Of a stretch of 64,000 bases of DNA, positions 51,764-62,900 are shown piece by piece. Below the pieces are notes generated by a model that worked only from the letters and a program-made list of their open reading frames with translations, was not told the DNA's origin and did no database searches. The stretch is from Opisthocomus hoazin. Taxonomy: Eukaryota > Chordata > Aves > Opisthocomiformes > Opisthocomidae. The stretch spans positions 52,803,830-52,867,829 of the forward strand of contig NC_134454.1 in the NCBI RefSeq assembly GCF_030867145.1, in the 5' to 3' direction. Within the stretch, counting starts at the first letter, position 1. Every line of letters begins with the position of its first letter. Position numbers and translations under genes: made by a program.

Positions 51764-51794
51764 AGCATCCATCCACCCACCCACCCACGCACAC
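51764..51794. repeat. (CCCA)n simple repeat
   Basis: Short run of atcc/accc tetranucleotides (ccatccacccacccaccc). Confidence 0.8.
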
Positions 51795-54700
51795 TTAGTG
51801 TAGGAGAATAAATGCAGATAATTTATTCACAGATAAGCTCTCTACTGATGACAAAACAAAGAAAACAATCCCCCTCTAACAGGAATTAATCCTATGACAA
51901 AGTAAGACCAGTGAAAACCAGACTTAACACTTTACATTCACTATCCTGTAGAACACTGGTCATTTATCAGGTTACTTTCCAGTGTCTTACTGTCCTGTCA
52001 TAATTTTATTCTTTCTGCTACAAAACTTACCATTTATCTAATTAGTCTGCATTGGATATCTACACAAAAATTACATTGGTCACAAGTAGGTATCTGAGAA
52101 TTTTTCACAGAAAAAATATTACAAAACATACTGTTTAAAATCAACTGTATTTCCCCCTAACATGACAGCAATGAGAATTAAGTATTTTCTCATGTATCTT
52201 GACAAAATAAACATTTTGCCCTACATAGAATAGTACTCTGATGGACAGGACGGTGTTACGAAATTAGAGTTGAATGGCTCACTTAAATACTGTAGTGCTG
52301 TCACTATCTTGGATCTTAATGCTACTTAAAAGCATTTAAGACATCTACTATTTCTATTACATGAAATTAAAGGTGACATTCCCAAGTACACTCCACAAGA
52401 TGATTACCCAGTTTTAAATGTAGCTACTTCAAAAAAACATAAACTGGAACAAAAGGGAATGAACATAGTGGATACAAATATATTTTATCTTCTCAAGCAA
52501 TTTCTGGTACCTTACATCATTTATGTTATTTTTCAGTAACAGTTAACACACTGTTAAAAATCCCACGTCGTTTATCTACTCCCTCGTTGCAGCCATTCAG
52601 GAAATCTTACTGTATTAATGACATACCAATTTCGTAACTTTATTCACAATGAATGTACTGCAATACCTCATCCAAGAACAGCTCTTTGTTCCGCCATAAT
52701 TATGTTCTGTTAGAAAGTGTTCCGTGACGAAAACATGCACCTCCAATGTGGGTTCTCCCCATCTCCACCCATACAGTAGGATTAACAACAGGCTGCAGAC
52801 GGTGCAGATAAAGATACTTAATAAACTAGACTTCAGTTAAGAGTTCTGCTCCTCCGAACAGTTGTATCATCCATAAGCATTTGCCAACTATCAATACCTA
52901 AAAGCTTTTGCAATTCTCGTACTGACCCCTAACAAAAGTGTTTTTTTAATAAATCTAATCTATATAGTGCACCAGCACAGACACTGTAAAAAGCTTCCCC
53001 ATCATTACAATATACATCTTTGTGAGATGCTGAATATCCTAATGAATAGTATTAGGGAACTCAAGAGAAACCCTGCAACTGTCAGGACCTTCCTGCAAGA
53101 CTGCAACAGCAATTTAACATACAGAATAACAATATAATGCAGATGAGATGGTCAGGTCTAGTGTGAATTATTAGGTACAGTATTAGCTTGTGGGTAGATA
53201 TAAAACACTATGCTAGATAAAAAAATTTAAGAGCCAGTTATTATACATTTAGCATGTATGTTTTTTTTTAAATCAATAATTATAAACTGTAAAAATGTAC
53301 CCTAGTTCACTACAATAGACTATGCCCTGAGAAGTAACATTACACGCTAAGTAAAAGCCACTAGAAAGTGCCAGGTCTATAATTCAAAAGCATAAACTGT
53401 CTACAAGGAATTTCTTGGAAGCACATATTTCCTCCATTTTTCAGCAATACATTGCTTCTTCAGAGGAAAAGACTAATCAAAGTTTATGCTAATTCTAGTT
53501 TTCCCAACTTTAACTACAAGATTTATTTTTCACTTTTCTCCTTTAAACTCTCCTGGGGAAACTAGATGGCTTCACAGCTAAAGCTCTTGCTTTTCACCTC
53601 CGAAAGAGGATGTAGGCCTAGCATGAGGTTCCAAAAAAACTGAGCCTGATGAACTCCATTTAAGGACATCAATCAGAGCACTTCTTGGGAGGTAGAGTTA
53701 TGTAAATACAGAACGAGGCCACCCCACCAATGCTTTGCTACATTCTTCTTTGCTGGTTGGAAGAACCGAGAAGAGGTTGGGAAAGAAACACACATCTGAG
53801 TATATGGGAAAAAAAAGAAGGAAAATTATCTTAGACAGGGACACTGAACTTGCCTTGTAACTAACTTGAATGTTAAGTGCATTTTTGAGAATAGTCAAGT
53901 GACCTTATTTCCTTTGTATCTGACATTAATAAAACAGTAAGATCTAATTGTAAAGACCTCTCATCACCAAATGAATACAGGACAAACATGCACTTAAAAG
54001 TCACATCTACATTTCACTTCATCGCTTCTTGTTCCAAAATTGCTCTAAAAGATACAACTCAGCAGTTGTGGGTTCTTTTCCCCACACTGTAAGTGCAATG
54101 GTTCACTTCCTACCAAATTAAAAAGAATAAGGAAAATTCTTCCCTCGAAGGCAAAACAAAACTAAGCAACCTTGTCTGAAAATTCAATCACCCAGCCTCT
54201 GAAGACTCACCACCTAAATTATTCTCTGGTAGTCACATTTTGTTCATTGTACTATACGTTATTCTGAAAAAGTATGCTTATTGAGCCTGGCTATGTAGAC
54301 AAGCCTTTCCAAAACCCTTTGTTTCTGCTCATCACTATTGTACAGTACTGTTTTAAAAATTCACTGATTATCTACTCAGGAAAAAACTCACTCCTGTCAC
54401 AACAAATAGCTACACATTCTAATTAAGCAGCACTAACACAAAAATGGAAATGGCAGAAATTTTCATTATAAGATAGAATCTAAGATTTCTCACTATATTA
54501 CTATTTTGCTTATTTGTCTTAAAACAAGTTTTATATAGGGTAATTAATCAAACAGTATAAACCGAAAATTTATGTTTCTCCTAATTTAAATGACACAAGG
54601 ATTTGACTGTATAAATAATATGTAAGAAATCAACAAAATACTAATATGAAGGCATGAGTAGATTCACAAATATTAATCAGAGCAGCTATAGCAATGTGTT

Positions 54701-55040
54701 CCAATAGTAACTTTACACAAGGTTGTTATTGTAGCTATCTTCAATGCTGCATGTGTTGCTCCATTGACTGTAACACACAAGATAAACCAAATGCCAATGA
54801 AATAAAAGTTTATGTATTTAGCAGCAGAGAATTCAACCCCTTAAAAATGTGATTCCTTCCACGCTAATTTCTGTGGTTTCAAATTACATTTGTTCCTCAA
54901 AACCCCTTGTTTCTAGCACAAAGAAATTTCTACAAAGACTAACCCACTGAACAAAACAAATCTGCATCAAGTCAAATGACACATACTACAGCAGAAGCTA
55001 AAATCAGTAAAGATGCTAAACTTTATACGAAAATGCTTAC

Positions 55041-55165
55041 GTACATACAAAGCTTGTTTTAATATTTGAAGGAACTTCAGAGAGCAAGAGCCTTGACTTC
55101 TGCAACTTCTGTTGGACATTTTCTCCACAAGAATGTTCACTGACTACATCATAATTATCTGACCT
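55041..55165 (-). other. Exon-like open segment inside the PTAR1 3' UTR region
   Basis: The minus strand has a strong acceptor (ttagttattttttgtttcag) at 55166-55168. After it comes a 125-nt segment open in one frame for 41 codons, beginning RSDNYDVVSEHSC and containing QQKLQKSRLLLSEVPSN. It ends at a donor, TATGTAC|GTAAGCA (GT at 55040-55039). Phase is 0 in and 2 out. I recognise no homologous protein. Possible readings are an alternative PTAR1 3' exon, an exon of an overlapping transcript, or chance: a 41-codon frame alone is not rare. Confidence 0.25.
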
Positions 55166-56765
55166 CTGAAACAAAAAATAACTAAAATACGTTATTTAAA
55201 GTAGCTGTACTTGGTAACTGTTATGGATGTTAATTACCAATGGCCTGAAGCTACTTTTCTTTTTTTCAGGCAGTGCCTAAATGAGACTCTGCGGTAGTAC
55301 TGAATGATTAGGCCAGTATGTTCCACAGATCATAGCTCCAGAACATCACACAGTTGAGAGCTTAATGCAATTTGTTGGAAGTATCTCTTCAATCATTTCA
55401 TGTAAGAGGACACTGACAGCTTGAAGTAATTTAGTTATACATTCTCTTCCTTTTATATAATTTATATTGTTACCATGAAAACAATTAAAGCTCAATTTTG
55501 ACAGCTTATTGTTGGCATTTCTTTCAAAGGGAAAGATATGACTTTCAATTTCACATATATTGTTTAATTTTCTGCGTGGCAGAATCTGGTCTGCAAAAAT
55601 TTCTAAATGTAGCTATTCTCACTGGATTAAAAAAAAGGGGGGGGGGAGATTATTTGTTTCCATCAGGTGTAAACTTTAAAAACCCCACACTTCAGAGTCA
55701 TCAGTGTTTTGTAAAAGTAATACAAATATCAGCACCTCTAATCAGAGTTCTCAGAACATTTTCCAAGTATGAAAATACAATGCAACTCTTAAGTAGGACC
55801 AAATTTTGTCTTCCTATAAGCACGTGTAACTTGTGCTGACACAAATAGTAACTGCACACTTGTATACGAGGGCAGCTGTTTGTCCTTAAAGTGTTTATGA
55901 TTGAAAGATTGTCAAATTCAATAACACAGTACTTCCATGACACAGATCTAAGAAAGCCAACTAAGACTCCAGGTTTCCAGGTTATAGTCTGGAAGAAATA
56001 CATAATGGGTTTCAAGTCAGATTCCAATGTAAGTCTTCTCCTCTAAAAACCTCAATCATTCCAGTGCAAGAAGAAAGCATCTCTTCCCTTCCAAAGTTCA
56101 AGAAATATTTCTTATCGTGCTCCACTTCCCAATCTGTTCCTGCCACTAATATTTTTCTCATTAACAGGTAATTTTTGCCAAGGTAAACACAACACACAAC
56201 TAAGTTACTGTCTAAGCAATCTAGGACCAAGAACACGATCCTTAGATTGCCAGCTGCATTCACACTTTCTACGTTTATATTAGTCACTAACGCGATACTG
56301 TTCATCAAGCTGACCCAGGCTACTACACGTTTTAATGTATCTTTCATACTCAAAAAACATCAGGTCCTCTGGAATGCATTCTTGCTCAGGTTAAGTTCTT
56401 AAGCTGAGACTCTGGTTTGTGCCTGAACCTACCCACTTGTCAGTGGTCACAGAGACAACATCTTACGACAAAATTATGCTCTCTACCCATGCCCACACCT
56501 CTTTCACACATCGATTATGTCCTTCTGCAACTAAAACCATCAACAAAGACAGCATCCCAGAGCACCTCAAAACAAATGGCCATCTAATATGTCCCTAGCT
56601 ATAGAGGCAGGTGTGTATGCCCAGTGAAACAAAGCTTTGCCATGGAGATGTTCAAGCCTAGGTCAGTCTTATCTAGGTATTGTAAACAGAATCTACATTT
56701 AGAAATGTCTGTTAGCTATTCTGTGCCTGAAATGAGTTACAAACATACTCCCTAAGACTAGAGGT

Positions 56766-57106
56766 GAATCATAGAACCATAGAAAGTTTTGGGTCGGAAG
56801 GGACCCCTAGAGGTCATCTAGTCCAACCCCCCCGCAGCAAGCAGGGACACCGCTAACTAGATCAGGTTGCTCAGAGCCCTGTCCAACCTGGTCTTGAATG
56901 TTTCCAGGGATGGGGCTTCCACTACCTCTCTGGGCAACCCGTTCCAGTGTTTCACCACCCTCATTGTAAAGAATTTCTTCCTTATATCCAGCCTAAACCT
57001 ACCCTGTTTTAGTTTAAAACCATTACTCCTCGTCCTGTCACTGCTGTCTCTACTAAAAAGATTGTCCCCATCTTTCCTATAGGCTGCAAGTGTAAGCCCC
57101 ATCAAT
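56766..57106 (-). mobile_element. CR1 LINE, 3' end fragment in PTAR1 3' UTR region
   Basis: It begins with the antisense terminal repeats 'gaatcatagaaccatag' and 'gggtcggaagggacccctag'. On the minus strand an open frame of 82 codons covers the end of the ORF ([39 protein letters not shown]). The variant differs from the copies at 3.1 and 41.3 kb. Same orientation as PTAR1, so its sense strand would be present in the mRNA. Confidence 0.94.
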
Positions 57107-57278
57107 CAAATTGTTTAAAATTGTTGGACTTCCACATCTTTCAAGTGCCTTTTTTCTTTCCAAATAATACCTTTTTCAGCAGGCTACCTGTTTTTTTTCT
57201 CCCTTATTGTTGCACTCTCCGCCCAACAGGAACAGCAGCTTGAAACTTATCACAGTCAGGAGGCACTTTGGGCAGGAG

Positions 57279-57340
57279 AAATATACAACAATTTTGGTGA
57301 AGTTGTATATTGAACTTGAAATATACAAGCTTGTATATTT
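57279..57340. repeat. Cluster of four alternating inverted-repeat arms
   Basis: Arms on the plus strand are aatatacaac (57280-57289), gttgtatatt (57302-57311), aaatatacaag (57319-57329) and cttgtatattt (57330-57340). Arms 1 and 2 are perfectly complementary over 10 nt with a 12-nt loop. Arms 3 and 4 form a perfect 22-nt palindrome. Arms 2 and 3 also pair over at least 7 nt, so alternative hairpins compete. Confidence 0.9.
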
Positions 57341-57397
57341 AGCTTGTAAATTTTATCCCCTCAGTGATAGCTTGAAAATCTTATCCCCTCAGTGAAT
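57341..57397. repeat. Tandem duplication, 28-29 nt unit
   Basis: agcttgtaaattttatcccc plus tcagtgat (57341-57368) is repeated as agcttgaaaatcttatcccc plus tcagtgaat (57369-57397), with three differences. It lies directly beside the inverted-repeat cluster. Confidence 0.88.
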
Positions 57398-58369
57398 AGC
57401 CTGTTTGGAACAGAGGCTATGTTGCCATTGTACAAACTTCAACAGTTGTACAATATTTCTCTCCTGGGTCTTTGGACCAGCATAATTCCATTAGTGTAAA
57501 AAATCCCTTATATAGACAAGTTCTATGGAAATGACAAAATAAACCACTCATGTTTAATTTCACTGGAATACAAATGTGTTTCAAATTCCCTTAAAATTTA
57601 CAGTTACGTAAACAGAGATGTATGGTTGGAGAAGTGCTCTTATGGAAGTCAAAAGAAAAAAACCTGAAGACTGAAGCTCTGCAAAAGAACAAACGTAAAG
57701 AGATAGCTCTCTCCTGCCGTCTTTTGTTTTGAATTGTGCAGTCTCAATGACCAGTCAGAATAATTATTTTTCACTCCATTATCTCTTGGACTTGTATGAT
57801 CTTGGTTAAGTACAAGTTACCAATGTGTGATTTAGCAGGCTGAGATTCTGTAGTGTACATAAGGCATTCAGAAATGTGTATCAAGTGTCATTAATTCTGG
57901 ATTTTTGACACAAAACAAATAAATAAATACCAAGTAGGAAACGAAGGTAGACTGTTCTAAGAAAGTATTTTCAAATATACCTCTGATTGTAAGTGTGAGC
58001 ATGAATGTGTGTGTTTGAACTATTTTCTGTCACATTCTTTTGTATCTGCTTTTCAGAATGTCAACTTCATAGACTTTCCTATCAACTTCATATGACAACT
58101 AATAAGCAAACAAAAACCCAGTTACAATATCAAAAAGCATGGCTCCAATACTGTTACTGGAACCTTGAGACAGAAACACTGCAGTATGGTGTTCTACCAC
58201 AGGTTGCTAATACAAAAATGACAGCACTCATCCAATATCATCTGATTCCAGTAAGGTATTAGCAAGATGCCACGACAGCAAAGAGGAACAACCTGGAAAC
58301 AGGTTTAGCTGATACTGATAGATCCTCCTATTCTTTTTCCAGACACTCCGTTTCAAAAGCATTTTAGAC

Positions 58370-58398
58370 TTTTTCTTTCTTTTTTTTTTTTTTTTTTT
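58370..58398. repeat. Poly-T tract
   Basis: ttttctttc then 19 T residues; on the PTAR1 strand this is an A-rich run about 310 nt after the stop codon. It could cause internal oligo-dT priming in cDNA data. Confidence 0.85.
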
Positions 58399-58705
58399 GT
58401 TTAAAGCCAAATGATCCAGAGTCCACCTTAATGCAGAAGTCAAAAAAATAAGAAAACGGCATGGTAGGAACCTGACACAGAGTGATTTCTTCAAAGGATT
58501 AAAGAACAAACTGCATTTGCTTAATAAAAAGCAATGTCAGTTCTCTAATCAAATTACAGACTTCCACTCTAAATATGAACTTTGAGACTGACCATTAAAA
58601 GAGTGAGAAACACATGGTTAGTTAACACTTGCAACAAAGACATGCATTTGTGTCTGAAAAGAGAATATTGCACTAAAAGAACCCTGAAGGCTTTGAACAC
58701 TTCCT

Positions 58706-59054
58706 TCACTGACCTAAAAAAGTAACTAACCATTTCCTATAAGCCGTAGCGAACCTGGCTTGGTCTGCATCCCTACAAGTTGATAATACTTTATCAATGA
58801 ACCGGTATTCCATTTCTGGACCAAAAGAGTCCTGCATAGGAGCACGCTTCAGGCGTTTTGTTTCTTGGGTATAACCTTGTTTGCTGCTGGATTCATTCAA
58901 ACCATCAACATCCATAGCTTGTGCCACGTGACTTGTCGCAGGACTGTGGTGTGAATTATTCAGAGTTTCATCACTGCTGTCCACAGATGATACCACTGCA
59001 TTCAGAAGAAGAACTTTGTTGCTTAGGTGGTACTGAAGGTAGAACACATGCCTT
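58706..59054 (-). CDS. PTAR1: PTAR1, terminal coding exon
   Basis: This is the coding part of the last exon of PTAR1, the alpha-type subunit that pairs with RABGGTB to form geranylgeranyltransferase type III. That enzyme adds a geranylgeranyl group to already farnesylated YKT6, a Golgi SNARE; FBXL2 is also a reported substrate. The acceptor is tttctctgtag|AAGG, and the exon completes the split Arg codon of the preceding exon to continue ...CHR|RHVFYLQYH, part of a PPTA repeat. Further landmarks are QAMDVDGLNESSSKQGY, QETKRLKRAP, YRFIDKVLSTC and QARFATAYRKWLV, all close to mammalian PTAR1. The stop TGA is at 58706-58708. Between FYLQYHL and QAMDVDG there is a Ser-rich stretch of about 30 residues that I do not recall in the human protein. 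Exon plus its partner give 221 residues, about half of the usual length of just over 400. Confidence 0.96.
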
Positions 59055-59600
59055 CTACAGAGAAAAAGGAAGGAAGAGAAAAACAGAAAAGAACAAGGAA
59101 AAAAAGTGTCATGCACCAAAAATCCTCTGCTGGTGGTGCTGAACTGCTTCAGTTCCTTTAACATCCCACCAGATTCCCCCACAAACAGGTACAAAATCTG
59201 CTGTCACTGCACACAAAAGGCCTCAGTGTCACCGTGGTGAATCTGCTGTTACCTAGTCAACCACATGCACCCAGCTGCCAAAGAAGAGGTTTTCTGCAGC
59301 TGATCCATCTTTTGCCCTTTAAACATTTTAAGTGTGAGAAGGCTGATCAACACTATGTTGCATCTCTTGCAAAAACTACAGGGACAAGAGGAGCTTACGT
59401 CAACAAGACACTTAAGCTGAATCAAATTTTACATTCAATAGCTCTGATTATGCTCTTGAACATTTTCTAAAGGCTTAAGACATGGTAGCTTAGAAATCTT
59501 CTATTGAACGGTACCTTCTAAAATGAGAACAACAATTTGTCTGGAAATATCAGGCAAAGAGCAATCCACAAATCCACAAATCAGGACCAAGTCCTCTTAC
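59055..59600 (-). other. PTAR1: PTAR1 last intron
   Basis: Intron of 546 bp between the two coding exons. Donor CATAG|GTAAGAGG at 59600, acceptor TTTCTCTGTAG ending at 59055. Phase 2, joining AG with A to make Arg. No gene inside. Confidence 0.93.
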
Positions 59601-59917
59601 CTATGACACCACAAGGTTTCATGCCCTGGGTAAGTATCAATCAGTTCAGTGCAGAGCTCCAACTCTTCCTCGAAATGGCGGGAGAGATTCACACTCTGCT
59701 CCTCCGCACAGGCAGCTTCTGCCCTTGCACTCTCCTCTTCGTTTTGAAGGTTAGGGTTTTGCTCATTTACCATTTGATTTTGCACCAGTACATTATTGTC
59801 AGTCACAGTTCTGCCTGTCAAGGACTTGAGTAAGAACTGACGGTAATGAAATCCACTATGGTCTGAGACATGCATGGATACCCAGTATTTAGTGGATGAA
59901 AGTTCATCAAGGATAAC
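59601..59917 (-). CDS. PTAR1: PTAR1, penultimate coding exon
   Basis: Encodes the middle to C-terminal part of PTAR1. The acceptor tttttttatttcag is followed by GTTATCCTTGATGAAC. Recognised landmarks, in order, are VILDELSSTKYW, MHVSDHSGFHYRQFLLKSL (a PPTA-type repeat with the His/Tyr/Arg spacing of prenyltransferase alpha subunits), then a variable acidic segment rich in Glu and Ala. LELCTELIDTYPGHETLWCHR, the next PPTA repeat, follows in two parts across the exon end. The linker between the repeats is the least conserved part compared with human. The exon is 317 nt, phase 0 in and phase 2 out, consistent with the next exon. The upstream exons encoding the N-terminal half (several more PPTA repeats and the start codon) are not in this window, so the gene is cut off on the right. 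Confidence 0.97.
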
Positions 59918-62900
59918 CTGAAATAAAAAAAGCAGCAACAGTTATCAACCAGCATAAAGGAGGAAATTACGACCACAGTTTCTGTATTAAGGCAACCTCT
60001 CCTCTAGGGATTTCAGCCACTGTAGCAATGGTTTAATAATACACACAAAAAATGAAATAATCACTAAGCTTTTTCCACTGTGTGCTGGCAAGTACCTTGG
60101 CATCCCTGTACAAAAGAAATTATTCTTCTTCCAAACTCTGAAGAGGTAGGCGACTCAGAAACCTTCCCACAGGGTGAGGGTAAAAAAGCCCAAATCACTT
60201 ACAATGAGAAATTGGCAGTGGTTTAAAAATCTCAAAATGGCTAGGAATAAAGACTATGTAGAGAAGACAGTGATAGAGGGTACACCAAACTGCACGATTA
60301 TTAGTCAGAAGTATTTTAATTTTTGCCTAGTGCGTTATGGGTGTCAGAAGGTAGACGAGCTGCTTAAAAAGAGGATTTAAAGTGTCTATGCTTTCATTTT
60401 CCAGGAAAGAATGTCAACCACTAACTTTATGTTCCAAGTCTTAGAGCCTGTGGAATACAAAACTATTTGTCCATAATTAAGTTGCTTGACTTGGTAACTG
60501 GTGAATTCCCAGAAAGGCTTTCACAATAACTGCGGTAAACACTTACATTGGTGATTGCAGCTGTATTTGTAACAGTGCTGGCACCTGCGAATCTTCTCTT
60601 CATTCTAAATGTTTTTAAAGCTTCAAAACTTATTTCTAGGAAGACAGGTGAGTTTAGCTACTTGGCAAAGCTGCTTCTTCTTTACTTTTTCTATTAGAAC
60701 TAATGGTTGTATTTCTTTAAAGGCTTTAACCTCTTTCCTCACATTGTTCCTCCTCTGGAGTTTAAACTCTCCACAGATATCAAAACTATCTTATTCGTTT
60801 ATTTCTAAAGACTTTGGATACAACCTTACTGGTACATTCTTGCTTTTAACCTCTTATTCTAATCTACCTATGTCACTTCACAGGACTGGCTGATGCAAAG
60901 CAACTTTCACAGGCATGAGTCTTTCTTTTTTCTCCTGCAGCACAAGAGGCACAGCCTCCCACAAAGAAAACCATGGAAATGCACAAGGCTAGTTATACAC
61001 CTCTTTTGTTGTCCATCTGTTCTAAAAGGTATTAGAGCAAATACAAACAATATAACTTGCGTGTTCTACTCGAGACACTCAACATGCTTTTTTAGGTCTT
61101 GACAAGAGATACCAGCATTGTCTTCATTTTACGGATCAGCAAACTGAAGGGCACTGATCTGTAACAGCCCCCACACAGGATTTTTACGGGGGGTAAAATC
61201 CCCATCTCCACTTCTGCACTTTAAACCACAAGATCAGCTTCTCTCTTCTCAGCAGAACTGAGCTCACTATTGTAAATTTCTGAACTTTAAGATTTAAAAG
61301 CCTATTAAAACAACATAAGGCTCAAGGGCAACATCAGAAAAATCAGACTAGTCTTTACTCAGCTGCAACTGATACTATGCACATTATATGCAGCTTACAT
61401 TTTGGAATAATCTGATTCATTTACCTGACAAATTTACAAAGTTACAGGGGAACAGTGTAATTATGCATTTTACCTCCCTGCACAAAGCAAACAGAATGAT
61501 CCCCAGTGTCACTCCTTACCCGAACTAGAAAACCTCTTTTAGAAAAGACAGAAGATTGCTATTAAACCTTTTGAGATCTACAGAAAACCAAAGCCTCTCC
61601 TCCAGGAATCTCAGAGTAACAGTGGAAGGTGCTTCGAACAACTGGGGTAAAAAAAAACCAAACCAGCCAACATCTGAATTCCAACAGACGTTCTCTCTTA
61701 CCAAGCCAGTTTTCTCCATTTCACACCATCTGTGAAGCAAAGACAAAGTGATATGAGAACACCTCCCTCCCCACTCCTGACCACCTCTCACAAAGGGCCC
61801 TCTTCTATCTTTGGTAGCGAGAGCAGTACCATGGAACTAGCATCCTGCTCCAGAATAGGACATATGCAATCAGAGACCTTTGCCTCAACCTGTGGGTCTA
61901 CACCTTCTCTTACACTTTCCCTGACCCTGTGCTTGCTTTTTTAATGTGCTTACCCACCATAAACTGCAGCCCAAAACTTCCTCCCCGGGCTGGGACACTG
62001 AAGAAATGAACTCTATCTGGAAAAAAATTCTAAGAATAACCAGATAAATATGACAATGTCCACTCACGCAAAAGACAGGTACCTTTGGAGGTCCAGTCAT
62101 CTAAGAAGCCACCAAGGCCTCACTGGGCATGTCTACAGGAAAAATGACTTTGTGTCTTATGAACACACTTCTGTCTTCTGGGCATCACACAAGAGCTGTG
62201 TTGCCTCATGGCAATCAGCCCACCACTTGTTTCTTTGCTGGTTTCTTTTTGGTGTGGCCTGATCAGTCACTTTCCATCCTGTAATTATGAAGTTGCACAT
62301 TCCTATCTAAAGAAAACAAAAACATTTGTCCATCCTTGCTGAACTACATCCTATGTTTAAGACTGCACAATTTCTGTGAAGTATAATGATGTATACGAAT
62401 TTGAACAGACTATACTGATATTATTCTTTTACTGTGGTTCTCCAGTTAATTACGCACTCACCCATTAGTAGGCATCTGGAGTCCATGATTTTCCCCCATT
62501 AGCTAACTGTACTGTCATGTGAGAAAGCTGAAGTCAAGCTTTTTAATCCTTCTCTGAGGCAAGTACTCCAATACCAGAAAGATTGGATTGGTTTGGAATA
62601 ATCTATTCTTGACAAATCCTTAAATGATATTACTGAACTGTAATGTAGACTTGCTAATGTAGTTCAAATTCTGCACAAAAACCAGACTGAGATTTCTATA
62701 TTCAAACAAGATAATGTTTTTTATTGTCTAATGTAAGAAAGAAGAAATATCTATGTTCTGTGAGAATATCTTCCTACAGGGCCAAAACTTTCTCCTCTAG
62801 TATTTCATATCCTTTTTCCAGAGTTTGAACTGAGATTCAGTCTGCAGAAGCATAAACCAAAGGAAAAAACCCAAGCCCTACCGAACAACCTACGCTCCCA

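Larger units (their letters stand above)
48231..58705 (-). other. PTAR1: Presumed PTAR1 3' UTR
   Basis: Starting just after the PTAR1 stop, the minus strand is continuously AT-rich, lacks coding exons of another gene, and has the UGUA, AATAAA and U-rich texture of a 3' UTR. Two well-formed poly(A) sites near 49.43 and 48.23 kb would give 3' UTRs of about 9.3 and 10.5 kb. A CR1 copy (56766-57106), an inverted-repeat cluster (57279-57340) and an exon-like segment (55041-55165) lie inside. A shorter UTR ending at another AATAAA (53522 or 52639 on the plus map) is possible; transcript data would decide. Confidence 0.5.
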
